Of a stretch of DNA of 32,025 nt, positions 25,201 through 32,025 are shown in pieces; positions within the stretch are counted from its first letter, which is position 1; each line of letters starts with the position of its first letter. The DNA comes from SOIA01 sp050116035 (GTDB lineage Bacteria > Acidobacteriota > Aminicenantia > Aminicenantales > Aminicenantaceae). Below the pieces are notes generated by a model, which was not told where the DNA came from, ran no database searches, and saw nothing but the letters and a program-made list of their open reading frames with translations. The position numbers and the translations under genes were made by a program. The DNA is taken from NCBI GenBank assembly GCA_050116035.1, contig JASFPJ010000005.1, positions 1 through 32,025 on the forward strand, in the 5' to 3' direction.

Positions 25201-25512
25201 ACCGCTGATATCGTAATCAGGCCTGTAGAACTCATGGGGCCGGTCAGAGGGCTTTGAAACCCAATGAAACTTCCAGTTCCCGTTGAGCGCTCTGTAGAAT
25301 ACTGACTCCTCCCTAACTCCTTTGATGGCTTTTCCCAGAGCCGCATAAGGAATTAGAGTGGAATGGGCAGGCTCCTTGTTCAAGCCGATCACTTGAGGAT
25401 TTTCCCAGTCATTCGTCTCATCTGCATACACGCTGGTCTGATGATTTCCGAATCCGAGTATCAGTAGAATAAATGTAGATAATATTATGGGTTTAAGTTG
25501 CCTTAGAAACAT
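22264..25512 (-). CDS. lacZ: Secreted GH2 beta-galactosidase (LacZ architecture)
   Basis: 1082 residues from ATG 25512, which has AAGGAG eight bases upstream; the in-frame TTG at 25518 is too close to it. The signal peptide is MFLRQLKPIILSTFILLILG. The GH2 jelly-roll follows (about 70-240, with YRWSDGSYLECQDFWRLSGI), then an immunoglobulin-like domain, then the TIM barrel. Glu490 in SMGNEAGDG is the acid/base and Glu553 in LCEYAHAMGN the nucleophile. DUF4981 and beta-galactosidase small-chain domains (PILNAFRAPTDNNRR) complete the full LacZ layout. It hydrolyses terminal beta-galactosides, and export points to an oligosaccharide or polysaccharide substrate rather than cytosolic lactose. The 195-base gap upstream (25513-25707) contains an AT-rich inverted repeat and may hold its own promoter. 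rhaB follows at 51 bases. Confidence 0.95.
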   Translation of the reverse strand: MFLRQLKPIILSTFILLILGFGNHQTSVYADETNDWENPQVIGLNKEPAHSTLIPYAALGKAIKGVREESVFYRALNGNWKFHWVSKPSDRPHEFYRPDYDISGWAEIPVPSNWQMHGYGRPIYLNVPYPFKKNPPFVQHDYNPVGSYRTEFEVPAGWVQRQIFIHFDGVESAFYLWINGQKVGYSQGSRTPAEFNITEYLRDGRNVLAVEVYRWSDGSYLECQDFWRLSGIFRDVYLFSTPGLHVRDFEVSCDLDEEYQDAVLRVTARVRNYSDEAVKNTKVEVSLLDAENNPVGPEVLLEGSSVYIFPGAESIVKMKADVPNPLKWSAEKPHLYTVLLKLKNAKGEIFETESCKFGFRKVEIKDGQLLLNGAPILIKGVNRHEHDPDTGHSVSLDSMVKDILLMKQFNINTVRTAHYPNDPRWYELCDRYGIYVIDEANIESHGIGYRPENTLANKPEWEKAHMDRIISMVERDKNHPSIIIWSMGNEAGDGTTFEAASEWIHRRDPSRPVHYERAGRLPHTDIVCPMYSRIDSIVKYAREKQDRPLILCEYAHAMGNAVGNLKEYWDAIEEYKHLQGGSIWDWVDQGLRQTTEDGREYWAYGGDFGDDPNDGNFCINGLVFPDREIPPKLWEVKKVYQSIGVEEEDLSLAKIRVQNKYFFTNLNEFEADWTLYEDGKAIQRGTIEPLDVAPGASKVFILPVEPPEPVPGTDYWLRVSFFLKKDTPWAEDAHVVAWEQLKMPYDVPPKPEMDLSNLPEIKLVPSDDLLTINGKDFSISFGTKTGAVAALVYKDMSIIEEAPDGINGPILNAFRAPTDNNRRLSRQWVGAGLHNLTRKVLDFTIETISPGVMRVSILTNDKGTEDSGFEHRCVYTVFGNGCIQVDNEIKLIGELPVLPRLGVKMRVKGDFNNFSWYGYGPQENYPDRKNGAFIGFHQGKVADQYVPYVRPQETGNKEGVRWASLTDKSGAGILVVAREELALTALHYTAEDLDKADHIHELIPIEDIILCLDSWQYGLGNGSCGPGVIDKYAAYPESFNFSYSLRPYNRGTGEMHEAARVRIPVVKSENNSSQNKKSYIKH

Positions 25513-25707
25513 GGCCAAATCTCCTTTCCTTCCTGTTTGCTAATGATCAAAATCCTCATTGAAAGAAATCATGAAATAATTTTTTTTCATTAAAATTATT
25601 AATCCATATTTGCAATCTTCTCACTGCTTTCCTCAAGAAATTCCGCGCGAGAAAGGCTTTCATTTTCAACAGAGTCTTATTTTCGGAAAAAGAATGCGCA
25701 TATCGGA

Positions 25708-26973
25708 TTAGAGGTCCCTCCCACAGCATTTCTTGTATTTTTCCCCGCTGCCGCAGGGGCAGGGAGCATTCCGTCCGATCTTCTTTAAAGGCTGAGGCTT
25801 AGATTCCACAGCCGCCTGATGACGTATGCTCGCAAACGTTTGCCGTTTTTTCCACTCATCAGCCAGTTTTTTTAGTCGCGTATCTGCATGTTGAAAAAAC
25901 ATCTTATAAGAAGGACATAGATAATTGGATGTTCTATCCTGCGGATTATGAAAACGGTCTTTTGTGCACCCGCCTCGACAGTAGCGCAGCCATTCACAAC
26001 TCTGACACTCCATCGGAAGTGCAGACTTCATGCAGCCAAATTCTCTCTGCTTCTCTGAGTTGAGGAGAGTCTTTAACTCATTCTTCATCACATTCCCGAG
26101 CTTCCAGTCTGGCTCAACGAAGAAATCACAGGAATACACATCTCCATTATGCTCCACCACCACATAAACTCCGCATTCTTCGAGCAAGGTGCATTCCGGT
26201 GGCATCAATTCCGCATAATGAAAAAAAACAGATTCGAAAAAGCGGACAGACGTGGACGGTGAATTATCAATAAAGTCCGCCATCCACAAATCAAACATCT
26301 TGCAGAGAAACGCTCCATATTCTTCGGGGGAAACCGAGAAAGGAGCCGATTGTTCCGGATGTTTTGGATCCAGCTCTACGCATGGAATGAACTGCATATA
26401 ATCCAGTCCGATGGACTTGAAAAACTCATAAATCTCTTCTGGAAACCGAACAGAATAATCGTTCAAAACAGCCAAGGCATTGACCTCCACTCCCGAATCA
26501 AGGAGAAGCTTGGCTTTATCTGCGACGCGGGACCAGGAACCTTTGCCGTTTCGCATAAAACGATAGTGGTTATGAATGTGCTCAGGGCCGTCAATGGACA
26601 AACCAACCAAAAACTTGAATTCTTCCAGAAACTTACCCCAATGACCATCTATCAAAAGGCCATTTGTCTGGAGTCCGTTTCCGACGACATGTCCCCGCCC
26701 GTGTTTCATCTGGAGCTCAGCTGCTTTTTTAAAAAAGGGCAGGCCCATTAAAGTGGGCTCTCCTCCCTGCCAGCTGAATGACACTTGTTCCTGACTCTGA
26801 CTCATAATTTGTCTTGTCATCTCTTCCAGGATTTCTTCGCTCATACGGTGAGTTTGTGCGCCTGGAAACAGCTCGGATTTCTTTAGATAAAAACAGTACG
26901 TGCAGGCCATGTTGCAGTCCGGACCAGCCGGTTTCACTAGGACAGAATCCAGTGTTTTCATTCGAGAGTTCAT
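25708..26973 (-). CDS. Anaerobic sulfatase-maturating enzyme (radical SAM/SPASM) with C-terminal SEC-C motif
   Basis: 421 residues. The radical SAM cluster motif is Cys20-x3-Cys24-x2-Cys27 in PDCNMACTYCFY, followed by SWQGGEPTLMG, the SAM-binding region. The SPASM part holds the cysteines for two auxiliary clusters, including CTLLEECGVY, YSCDFF and CQSCEWLRYCRGGC. The enzyme oxidises the active-site Cys or Ser of sulfatases to formylglycine without oxygen. The last 20 residues (NAPCPCGSGEKYKKCCG) form a SEC-C zinc motif, as found at the end of SecA, which might steer it to nascent or exported substrates. It sits 53 bases after a Cys-type sulfatase and downstream of a second, which are its evident clients. 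The Shine-Dalgarno is weak; an ATG four codons in is the alternative start. Confidence 0.94.
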   Translation of the reverse strand: MNSRMKTLDSVLVKPAGPDCNMACTYCFYLKKSELFPGAQTHRMSEEILEEMTRQIMSQSQEQVSFSWQGGEPTLMGLPFFKKAAELQMKHGRGHVVGNGLQTNGLLIDGHWGKFLEEFKFLVGLSIDGPEHIHNHYRFMRNGKGSWSRVADKAKLLLDSGVEVNALAVLNDYSVRFPEEIYEFFKSIGLDYMQFIPCVELDPKHPEQSAPFSVSPEEYGAFLCKMFDLWMADFIDNSPSTSVRFFESVFFHYAELMPPECTLLEECGVYVVVEHNGDVYSCDFFVEPDWKLGNVMKNELKTLLNSEKQREFGCMKSALPMECQSCEWLRYCRGGCTKDRFHNPQDRTSNYLCPSYKMFFQHADTRLKKLADEWKKRQTFASIRHQAAVESKPQPLKKIGRNAPCPCGSGEKYKKCCGRDL

Positions 26974-27026
26974 GGATCGAGTCTCTATTATTGAATAGAT
27001 AATTTCATCTTCAAATTTTCATGCAT

Positions 27027-28490
27027 TTATTGGACATCGGGATCGTAATCAGGATTCTTTCGCGGAAGCTTGGCTCCTGTATTTCTGAGCCAGGCATTCA
27101 GATCTTCGTCCAGTTCTTTCACTTTCTTCGGCATCAATTTGGAAAGTTCATATTCCTCACTCGGATCCTCGCTTATAAGGAACAGCTCGAATGGCTTACC
27201 TTCATACCGCTTGATGAGCTTCCAGTCTTCCTTGCGGATGATGCTGTAAGGAACGATGTTTCCCCTATAATGAGGAAAATGCCAGAAAATAGCCTCGCGC
27301 CTCAGTGGACCTTCCTGTTTAAGTAAAGGGACCAGGCTCATTCCGTCGATGGCTCGATCCGAGGGAAGGTCGAGGCCGGCTATCTCACACAGAGTGGGGA
27401 AAAAATCAACACTCGTGACCGGAGCCTCACACTCCATCCCGGCTTGAACCACTCCGGGCCAGCGGACGATCAAAGGCACCCGGATACCCCCTTCATAAGG
27501 ATAGCCTTTACCTGCCCGCAGAGGCGCGTTATCCGTCGCATAGTCCTGAAGGCCACCATTATCAGATGTGAAGATAATCACGGTTCGGTCGCTCAGCCGC
27601 AGTTCTTTTAAAACGTTCATCAATCGCCCCACAGCCTCATCCATACTTTCAATCATTGCCGCATAGACAGCATTCGTCTGGTTGGTCTTTTCCTTGCGCT
27701 CATACTTGGCAATGAGCTCTTTTTTGGCCTGGAGCGGAGTATGCACAGCATAATGACACATATGGATGAAGAACGGTTTATCTCCTTGCTCTTTGAGAAA
27801 TCCCACCAGTTCATCACTCTCCCGGTCTGTGAGATACTCCCCTTTTCTGCGGGCTGAGAGTGCGGGGATACTCGGCCTCCTTTCATTCTGGTAGTATGGA
27901 TCAAAGTATGTGGGGGGCTGACCGATCTCACCGCCTCCGATGTTGAAGTCAAATCCCTGTTTATCAGGGAACCAGGGCTCATAACCCAGATGCCATTTCC
28001 CGATGTGACATGTGGTGTAGCCTGCGGATTTCAAGACTTCAGCGATTGTGACTTCATCCAGCTCCATCCAATAGGGATTGGGCGGGCAGAGAAGCTGTCT
28101 TCTCTTCCCCCCGATATAATCAGTCGGGCTCTTTCTTTCCGCATAGGCTTTTTCGCCCTTCCGGTCTAGATGGTGAATCCAATCCGTGACACCTATTCGC
28201 GCCGGATACCGTCCTGTCATGATGGATGCCCGAGTGGGCGAACACACCGCACAGGAGGCATACGCATTGGTGAATCTCGCTCCCTGTGCAGCCAGCCTGT
28301 CGATGTTTGGCGTTTCATAATACTGGCTCCCGTAGCAGGTCAGGTCCATCCAGCCAAGGTCATCGATATCGATCAAAACAAAATTCAGTTTCTTCTTTTT
28401 TGATAGCAGAGCGCATGTGGACAGAGCTCCGGAACCAGTCAGAGCGACTGTCCCCAGACCCAATCTTTTTAAAAAATCGCGTCGATTCAC
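27027..28490 (-). CDS. Tat-exported sulfatase, Cys-type (family S1)
   Basis: 487 residues from a GTG start with GGAG nine bases upstream. The N-terminus MNRRDFLKRLGLGTVALTGS is a twin-arginine signal ending near a cysteine. The formylglycine motif is Cys83-Ser-Pro-Thr-Arg87 followed by ASIMTGRYPARIG. DIDDLGW supplies the first metal-binding aspartates, and IFTSDNGG near 310 supplies the Asp-Asn pair. PNIDRLAAQGARFTNAY is also typical. It removes sulfate esters, probably from a glycan in view of the GH2 neighbours. Cys-type sulfatases in anaerobes depend on the radical SAM maturase encoded 53 bases downstream. Maturation of the unfolded chain in the cytosol and then folded export by Tat would be consistent. 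It follows the other sulfatase by 30 bases. Confidence 0.94.
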   Translation of the reverse strand: MNRRDFLKRLGLGTVALTGSGALSTCALLSKKKKLNFVLIDIDDLGWMDLTCYGSQYYETPNIDRLAAQGARFTNAYASCAVCSPTRASIMTGRYPARIGVTDWIHHLDRKGEKAYAERKSPTDYIGGKRRQLLCPPNPYWMELDEVTIAEVLKSAGYTTCHIGKWHLGYEPWFPDKQGFDFNIGGGEIGQPPTYFDPYYQNERRPSIPALSARRKGEYLTDRESDELVGFLKEQGDKPFFIHMCHYAVHTPLQAKKELIAKYERKEKTNQTNAVYAAMIESMDEAVGRLMNVLKELRLSDRTVIIFTSDNGGLQDYATDNAPLRAGKGYPYEGGIRVPLIVRWPGVVQAGMECEAPVTSVDFFPTLCEIAGLDLPSDRAIDGMSLVPLLKQEGPLRREAIFWHFPHYRGNIVPYSIIRKEDWKLIKRYEGKPFELFLISEDPSEEYELSKLMPKKVKELDEDLNAWLRNTGAKLPRKNPDYDPDVQ

Positions 28491-28520
28491 TTTCTCTTTC
28501 TCCTCGGTCGCAGGATAAAA

Positions 28521-30029
28521 TTATTTTTTCTTTTTCCTCACCAGAGGAAAAAGCTCTGATTCAGTCCTGGCATCCCACATGATCTCTTTCATTTGGGAGA
28601 CCATATCAGGTTTCTTCTCTGCAAGGTTATGCTGTTCTGAGATATCATCTTTGAGATTATACAGTTCGATAGGGCTGTTCACATCTTTTCGGTAGGCTTT
28701 CCAGTCTCCCAGTCGCACGGCTTGCCTTCCACCATATTCCCAGTAGAGGAACTCATGAACTTTTTGCTTCTCACTGTTCCCCAGAAGTGTCGGCAGGATG
28801 GAAATGCCGTCGATATCGCGAGGCGGATTTGTGCCCAGCAATTCCGCAAATGTTGGGAGAAAATCCCAGAAAGCAGAGATGTGCTCGCTCACGGCGCCAG
28901 GTTTGATCTTTCCAGGCCAGCGGGCAACCAGAGGAACTCGTATCCCTCCCTCATACAGCATGGTTTTGAGTCCCCGGAGAGGACCGGCGCTGTTGAAAAA
29001 CTCCGAATCTGTTCCTCCGTTAAACGTGGGACCGTTATCACTGGAGAAGAAGATGAGTGTCTTATCATCAATTCCCAACTCCTTGAGGAGAGCCATGATC
29101 CTTCCGATTTCCCGGTCCATGCGTGTGACCATGGCCGCATAGCCGGTCCTTGGAGCGGGATGAGGCAAATAGCCTTTCTCTCCTTTATAGGGAGTCTCTG
29201 GAAAAACGCCTTCGTATTCCTGAAGAGAATCTTCCGGAACCTGAATGGCCGCATGGGGTACAGGGAAAGGCAGGTAGAGGAAGAACGGTCTGTCCTTGTT
29301 TTCTCTGATAAACCAGAGGGCTTCCTCTGCCATCAAATCCATTGAATACTGTTTACCCGAATACGGCGCATAGGAAGCTCTATCATACGGGTCTTTCTCC
29401 TTGGGCAGCTTCTGGTGAGGATAAAAGTATTTGTTCTGGGCAAGAACATGTTTTTCTCTGTTTCGCCAGAGATGAATCGGGTAATAATTATGCGCCACCC
29501 GTTGGCAGAGATAGCCATACCAGTGGTCAAATCCCTGATTGTTTGGATCGCCTGAATTATCGGGTCCACCCAAACCCCATTTGCCGATTGCTCCGGTTGT
29601 GTATCCGGCTTTCTGGAACATCCGGCCAACAGTGAAAGTATTCTCGAGTAAGGGCCGGTTGCCTTCGAGATTCGGATTCCTCCAGACCTCTCCTCTGTAG
29701 CCCATCTCATCATTGTTCCGAATGTAAGCATGACCCGTGTGTTTTCCGGTCATCAGCACACAGCGGGAAGGCGCACAGACCGGACTTCCGGAATAGTGCT
29801 GAGTGAACTTCATGCCTTCAGCAGCCAGCCTGTCAATATGAGGTGTTCGGATCTTCTCCTGGCCATAACAGCCCAGCTCACCATAGCCCAGGTCGTCAGC
29901 TAGGATAAAGATGACGTTAGGTTTTGCGCCGGCTGTTTTCCCGCAAAATTCAAACTGTGTCACAGCCAAGGCGGCTGCACCCAAGCCAACGGTTTTGAGG
30001 AAATCCCGACGATTGAAGTGCGAGTCCAT
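28521..30029 (-). CDS. Tat-exported sulfatase, Cys-type (family S1), second copy
   Basis: 502 residues from ATG 30029. The upstream in-frame TTG at 30044 falls in front of the AGGGAGGAG ribosome-binding site and is rejected. The Tat signal is FNRRDFLKTVGLGAAALAVT. VIFILADDLGYGELGCYG holds the first metal aspartates. Cys85-Ala-Pro-Ser-Arg89 is the formylglycine motif, followed by CVLMTGKHTGH. FFSSDNGPTFNGG supplies the later Asp-Asn. It differs from the neighbouring sulfatase in motif (CAPSR against CSPTR) and in most surface segments, so it is a distinct subfamily with probably a different sulfate position, not a recent duplicate. The product ends in a basic KKKK tail. It is 228 bases downstream of the GH2 gene; that gap has only a weak TTGACA near 30063-30068 and no clear terminator. 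Confidence 0.94.
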   Translation of the reverse strand: MDSHFNRRDFLKTVGLGAAALAVTQFEFCGKTAGAKPNVIFILADDLGYGELGCYGQEKIRTPHIDRLAAEGMKFTQHYSGSPVCAPSRCVLMTGKHTGHAYIRNNDEMGYRGEVWRNPNLEGNRPLLENTFTVGRMFQKAGYTTGAIGKWGLGGPDNSGDPNNQGFDHWYGYLCQRVAHNYYPIHLWRNREKHVLAQNKYFYPHQKLPKEKDPYDRASYAPYSGKQYSMDLMAEEALWFIRENKDRPFFLYLPFPVPHAAIQVPEDSLQEYEGVFPETPYKGEKGYLPHPAPRTGYAAMVTRMDREIGRIMALLKELGIDDKTLIFFSSDNGPTFNGGTDSEFFNSAGPLRGLKTMLYEGGIRVPLVARWPGKIKPGAVSEHISAFWDFLPTFAELLGTNPPRDIDGISILPTLLGNSEKQKVHEFLYWEYGGRQAVRLGDWKAYRKDVNSPIELYNLKDDISEQHNLAEKKPDMVSQMKEIMWDARTESELFPLVRKKKK

Positions 30030-30257
30030 GTCTCCTCCCTTCAAAATTTTACCTCTATCATCCTGTCAAGACGTTAATATTTCAAGCCTGTAACCCTATC
30101 GTTCAATCCTGTGCGAAAATAAATGTTAGACATTCTTTCTTTATGTTTCTTTAATGTACACACAATCTTTCATGCCCTCGTCTTTCCGGCTTTAACCAAT
30201 CTATCTCCCAATCGCATACCGATATCATTTATCATCAAAAAGTCTCGATGAACCGTA

Positions 30258-32025
30258 TTAAAACCTCTGCTTGCTCAAGGACATGGGAGTGCCTTCTTTT
30301 TCCGAAAAAGGCCGCAGCCTGAAGCTGTAAGAATACTCTTTCACCGGTAGTCTGTATTCCGAATGAGGACGCGCCCGGTCTCCCCAGCTTGTATCCCCGC
30401 CAACTCCCATCTGTTTATAATCGAGCTTCAGAGTGACAAGATCTCTTTTTTTTAGATGAAATGTATGTCTCTGCCGCTTCTCCAAGCCCGGGTCAAAATC
30501 CTCATCGATGAAATGATGCGCGCTGATGCTCAGCAGCGGCCGGCCCACAGCCAGCAACCCGATTCCTTTGTCGTTAATCAGGGCCACCCAACGCACATCT
30601 GTCCTGTTTCCGTTCTCTTGAGGACGGATGTAGGGATGGTAAAGGTCCTTCACCTTTCCGGTGTAAACTCCGACTGGAGAACCTGTTTTCCTGTCCCAGT
30701 AGTTCTCATGGGGCCCTCTTCCATACCATATGATATTTTCGAACTCTGCCGGAAGTGTTACGATCATTCCGAACCTGGCCATTTCCGGGAGCTCGATGTT
30801 CCCGGGAACAAACCTGTTGGTAACGATTATATCTCCGCTTCCAAAAATCCTGTAGGATGTGGAGTATTTCGAATCTCCTGCTGGAATCATGGAGACGACA
30901 TCCACCTGGATTTCTCGTGAACTCACACGTCTCGCCGTGACTTTCTCGACTGTCCTTCCCACACCCGCCCCTTTCCAAACTCTGAGTCGTTTGGGCATAT
31001 CCCAGCCAAAATCATTATCTGTCGGAGCTCGCCAGAAATTCGGAACCGGGCCGGATTGGATGAGCTCTGTATTCTCAAAGACGTACGAGGTGAGCATTCC
31101 TGTTGATTTATCAAAAGAAATCGTGAAATTTTTCCCTTGGATATCGATGAATTCTCCTCTTTTTTGGAATGACAATTTAGGAAGTCTTTTTCTATCGATA
31201 TCGCGGACTGGCTGAGACAGCGGCAGTTTAAACTGCTCCCAGGCCACCTCATGCCCTTTTGGCAGGAGGGACATCGGCTCTCTCAAAGTGAAACTCAACT
31301 TCAGAAAATACTCCTTTCCAGGCTCGGGCACAATCTTTGACAGCGGCAGAGTGACCTCTTGAGAATGCCGGGGTGGAATATCCATCCTGGGCAGTTTTCC
31401 TCTGGCGATTTCCTCTTCGTCCCCCATGACTATCCATTTTGTATCAAAAACGTTGAAGTCAGTGAAATCATAGGTGTTGTGAATCTCCACCTTGCCAGCC
31501 TTCAGGTCCAGAGGTTTCACTTTTATGTATTGGTAAACCTTCTTTACTTCCCAGATATGAGGATGGAGTTTCCTGTCTGGAAAGACAAGCCCGTTGATGC
31601 AGAAATTCTTATCACTCAATGTCCCCGGAGGACCAAAATCACCTCCATAGGCCCAGAACTCCTCTCCTTTCTCATTTTTCTTGAGCAGTCCCTGATCGAC
31701 CCAATCCCAGATAAAGCCTCCCTGAAGCTCTCTGTGCTTGTCGAAATAATCCCAGTAATCCTGGAGATTTCCGACACTGTTCCCCATGGCATGGGCGTAC
31801 TCGCACAGGATGAGCGGCCGATTATCCAATCCTTTTTTGAGAAAATCTTCAAGATGATGGATCTGGCGGTACATCGGACAGACGATATCCGTATGGGGAC
31901 GAGTTTTGGCCTGCTCATACTGGACCGGCCGGGAAGGATCGCGCGTCTTGATCCAGGAATAGGTGGCTCTGAAGTTGACTCCATCACCCGCTTCATTCCC
32001 GAGGGACCAGATGATGACTGCGGGA
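30258..32025 (-). CDS. GH2 beta-galactosidase, C-terminal half (cut by window edge)
   Basis: The frame is open to the window edge, giving 588 residues of the C-terminal part, and the first visible residues are PAVIIWSLGNEAGDG. The acid/base Glu is in GNEAGDG, and the nucleophile is in LILCEYAHAMGNSVGNLQDYW. The rest runs through DUF4981 and the small-chain domain (PNFWRAPTDNDFGWD) to a normal end. It is paralogous to the complete GH2 gene in this window, with near-identical active-site strings but many differences elsewhere, so the copies are old or independently acquired. The missing part would contain the sugar-binding and immunoglobulin-like domains and any signal peptide. Being upstream of the sulfatase pair, it probably begins or continues the same glycan locus. 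Confidence 0.93.
   Translation of the reverse strand, partial: PAVIIWSLGNEAGDGVNFRATYSWIKTRDPSRPVQYEQAKTRPHTDIVCPMYRQIHHLEDFLKKGLDNRPLILCEYAHAMGNSVGNLQDYWDYFDKHRELQGGFIWDWVDQGLLKKNEKGEEFWAYGGDFGPPGTLSDKNFCINGLVFPDRKLHPHIWEVKKVYQYIKVKPLDLKAGKVEIHNTYDFTDFNVFDTKWIVMGDEEEIARGKLPRMDIPPRHSQEVTLPLSKIVPEPGKEYFLKLSFTLREPMSLLPKGHEVAWEQFKLPLSQPVRDIDRKRLPKLSFQKRGEFIDIQGKNFTISFDKSTGMLTSYVFENTELIQSGPVPNFWRAPTDNDFGWDMPKRLRVWKGAGVGRTVEKVTARRVSSREIQVDVVSMIPAGDSKYSTSYRIFGSGDIIVTNRFVPGNIELPEMARFGMIVTLPAEFENIIWYGRGPHENYWDRKTGSPVGVYTGKVKDLYHPYIRPQENGNRTDVRWVALINDKGIGLLAVGRPLLSISAHHFIDEDFDPGLEKRQRHTFHLKKRDLVTLKLDYKQMGVGGDTSWGDRARPHSEYRLPVKEYSYSFRLRPFSEKEGTPMSLSKQRF

Noticed and set aside
25573..25604. AT-rich inverted repeat between the maturase and lacZ as a terminator
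   Set aside because: The stem is purely A/T with no following T-run on the coding strand. It is more likely promoter-region AT richness.
1..32025. tRNA, rRNA, CRISPR, insertion sequence or phage features
   Set aside because: By reading both strands and the gaps I found no cloverleaf, rRNA core sequence, spaced repeat array or transposase. Sensitive covariance-model searches could still find small RNAs.

Overview
The window carries about 24 protein-coding genes at moderate GC and no rRNA, tRNA, CRISPR array or insertion sequence that I can recognise. It looks like a chromosomal segment of an uncultured, anaerobic, fermentative bacterium. Supporting signs are an oxygen-sensitive radical-SAM sulfatase maturase, several ferredoxin-type proteins, a lactate permease and secreted glycosidases and sulfatases with Sec or Tat signals. 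The mix (DUF4416, DUF1015 beside SerA, a TIM-barrel/DUF1080 fusion, paired sulfatases) reminds me of Aminicenantes-like or other Acidobacteriota-related genomes, but that placement is inference only.

Layout. (1) 1-4910, plus strand: the last 46 codons of an M20 peptidase, then a tight amino-acid operon of class V aminotransferase, phosphoglycerate dehydrogenase (SerA), DUF1015 and cysteine desulfurase. The first two make phosphoserine from 3-phosphoglycerate, no phosphoserine phosphatase is seen, and DUF1015 sits where that step would be expected. (2) 4989-8137, minus: DUF4416, a patatin-like phospholipase, a GDPD-like protein lacking the usual N-terminal His-Arg, and a small membrane-anchored protein. 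(3) 8357-10024, plus: L-lactate permease. (4) 10078-15254, minus: DUF1460 amidase-like hydrolase, group II PLP decarboxylase, a cysteine-rich ferredoxin-domain protein, a CDF metal transporter, an FKBP/SlyD-like isomerase and a single-RRM RNA-binding protein. (5) 15632-17217, minus: an atypical dicluster ferredoxin behind a Crp/Fnr regulator, with a perfect 14-bp Fnr-type palindrome between them at about -41.5 from a plausible start point. (6) 17288-18763, minus: an exported TIM-barrel/DUF1080 fusion. (7) 19074-20730, plus: a Tat-signal protein with a NusG II domain and an ApbE flavin transferase lipoprotein. (8) 20737-32025, minus: a carbohydrate locus read as GH2 beta-galactosidase (cut by the window edge), sulfatase, sulfatase, anaerobic sulfatase maturase, second full-length GH2 beta-galactosidase, rhamnulokinase.

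How it fits together. Block 8 reads as a pathway for a sulfated glycan containing beta-galactosyl and probably rhamnosyl units. The maturase would convert the active-site cysteine of the sulfatases in the cytosol, the folded sulfatases would leave by Tat, the GH2 enzymes would release sugars, and rhamnulokinase would feed rhamnulose into metabolism. Block 7 is a small flavinylation/redox module. Block 5 is a likely self-contained regulator-target pair.

Several starts were revised from Shine-Dalgarno placement. Most notable is a probable CTG start at 19074 that restores a twin-arginine signal. No database search could be run; family names come from motifs and architecture.
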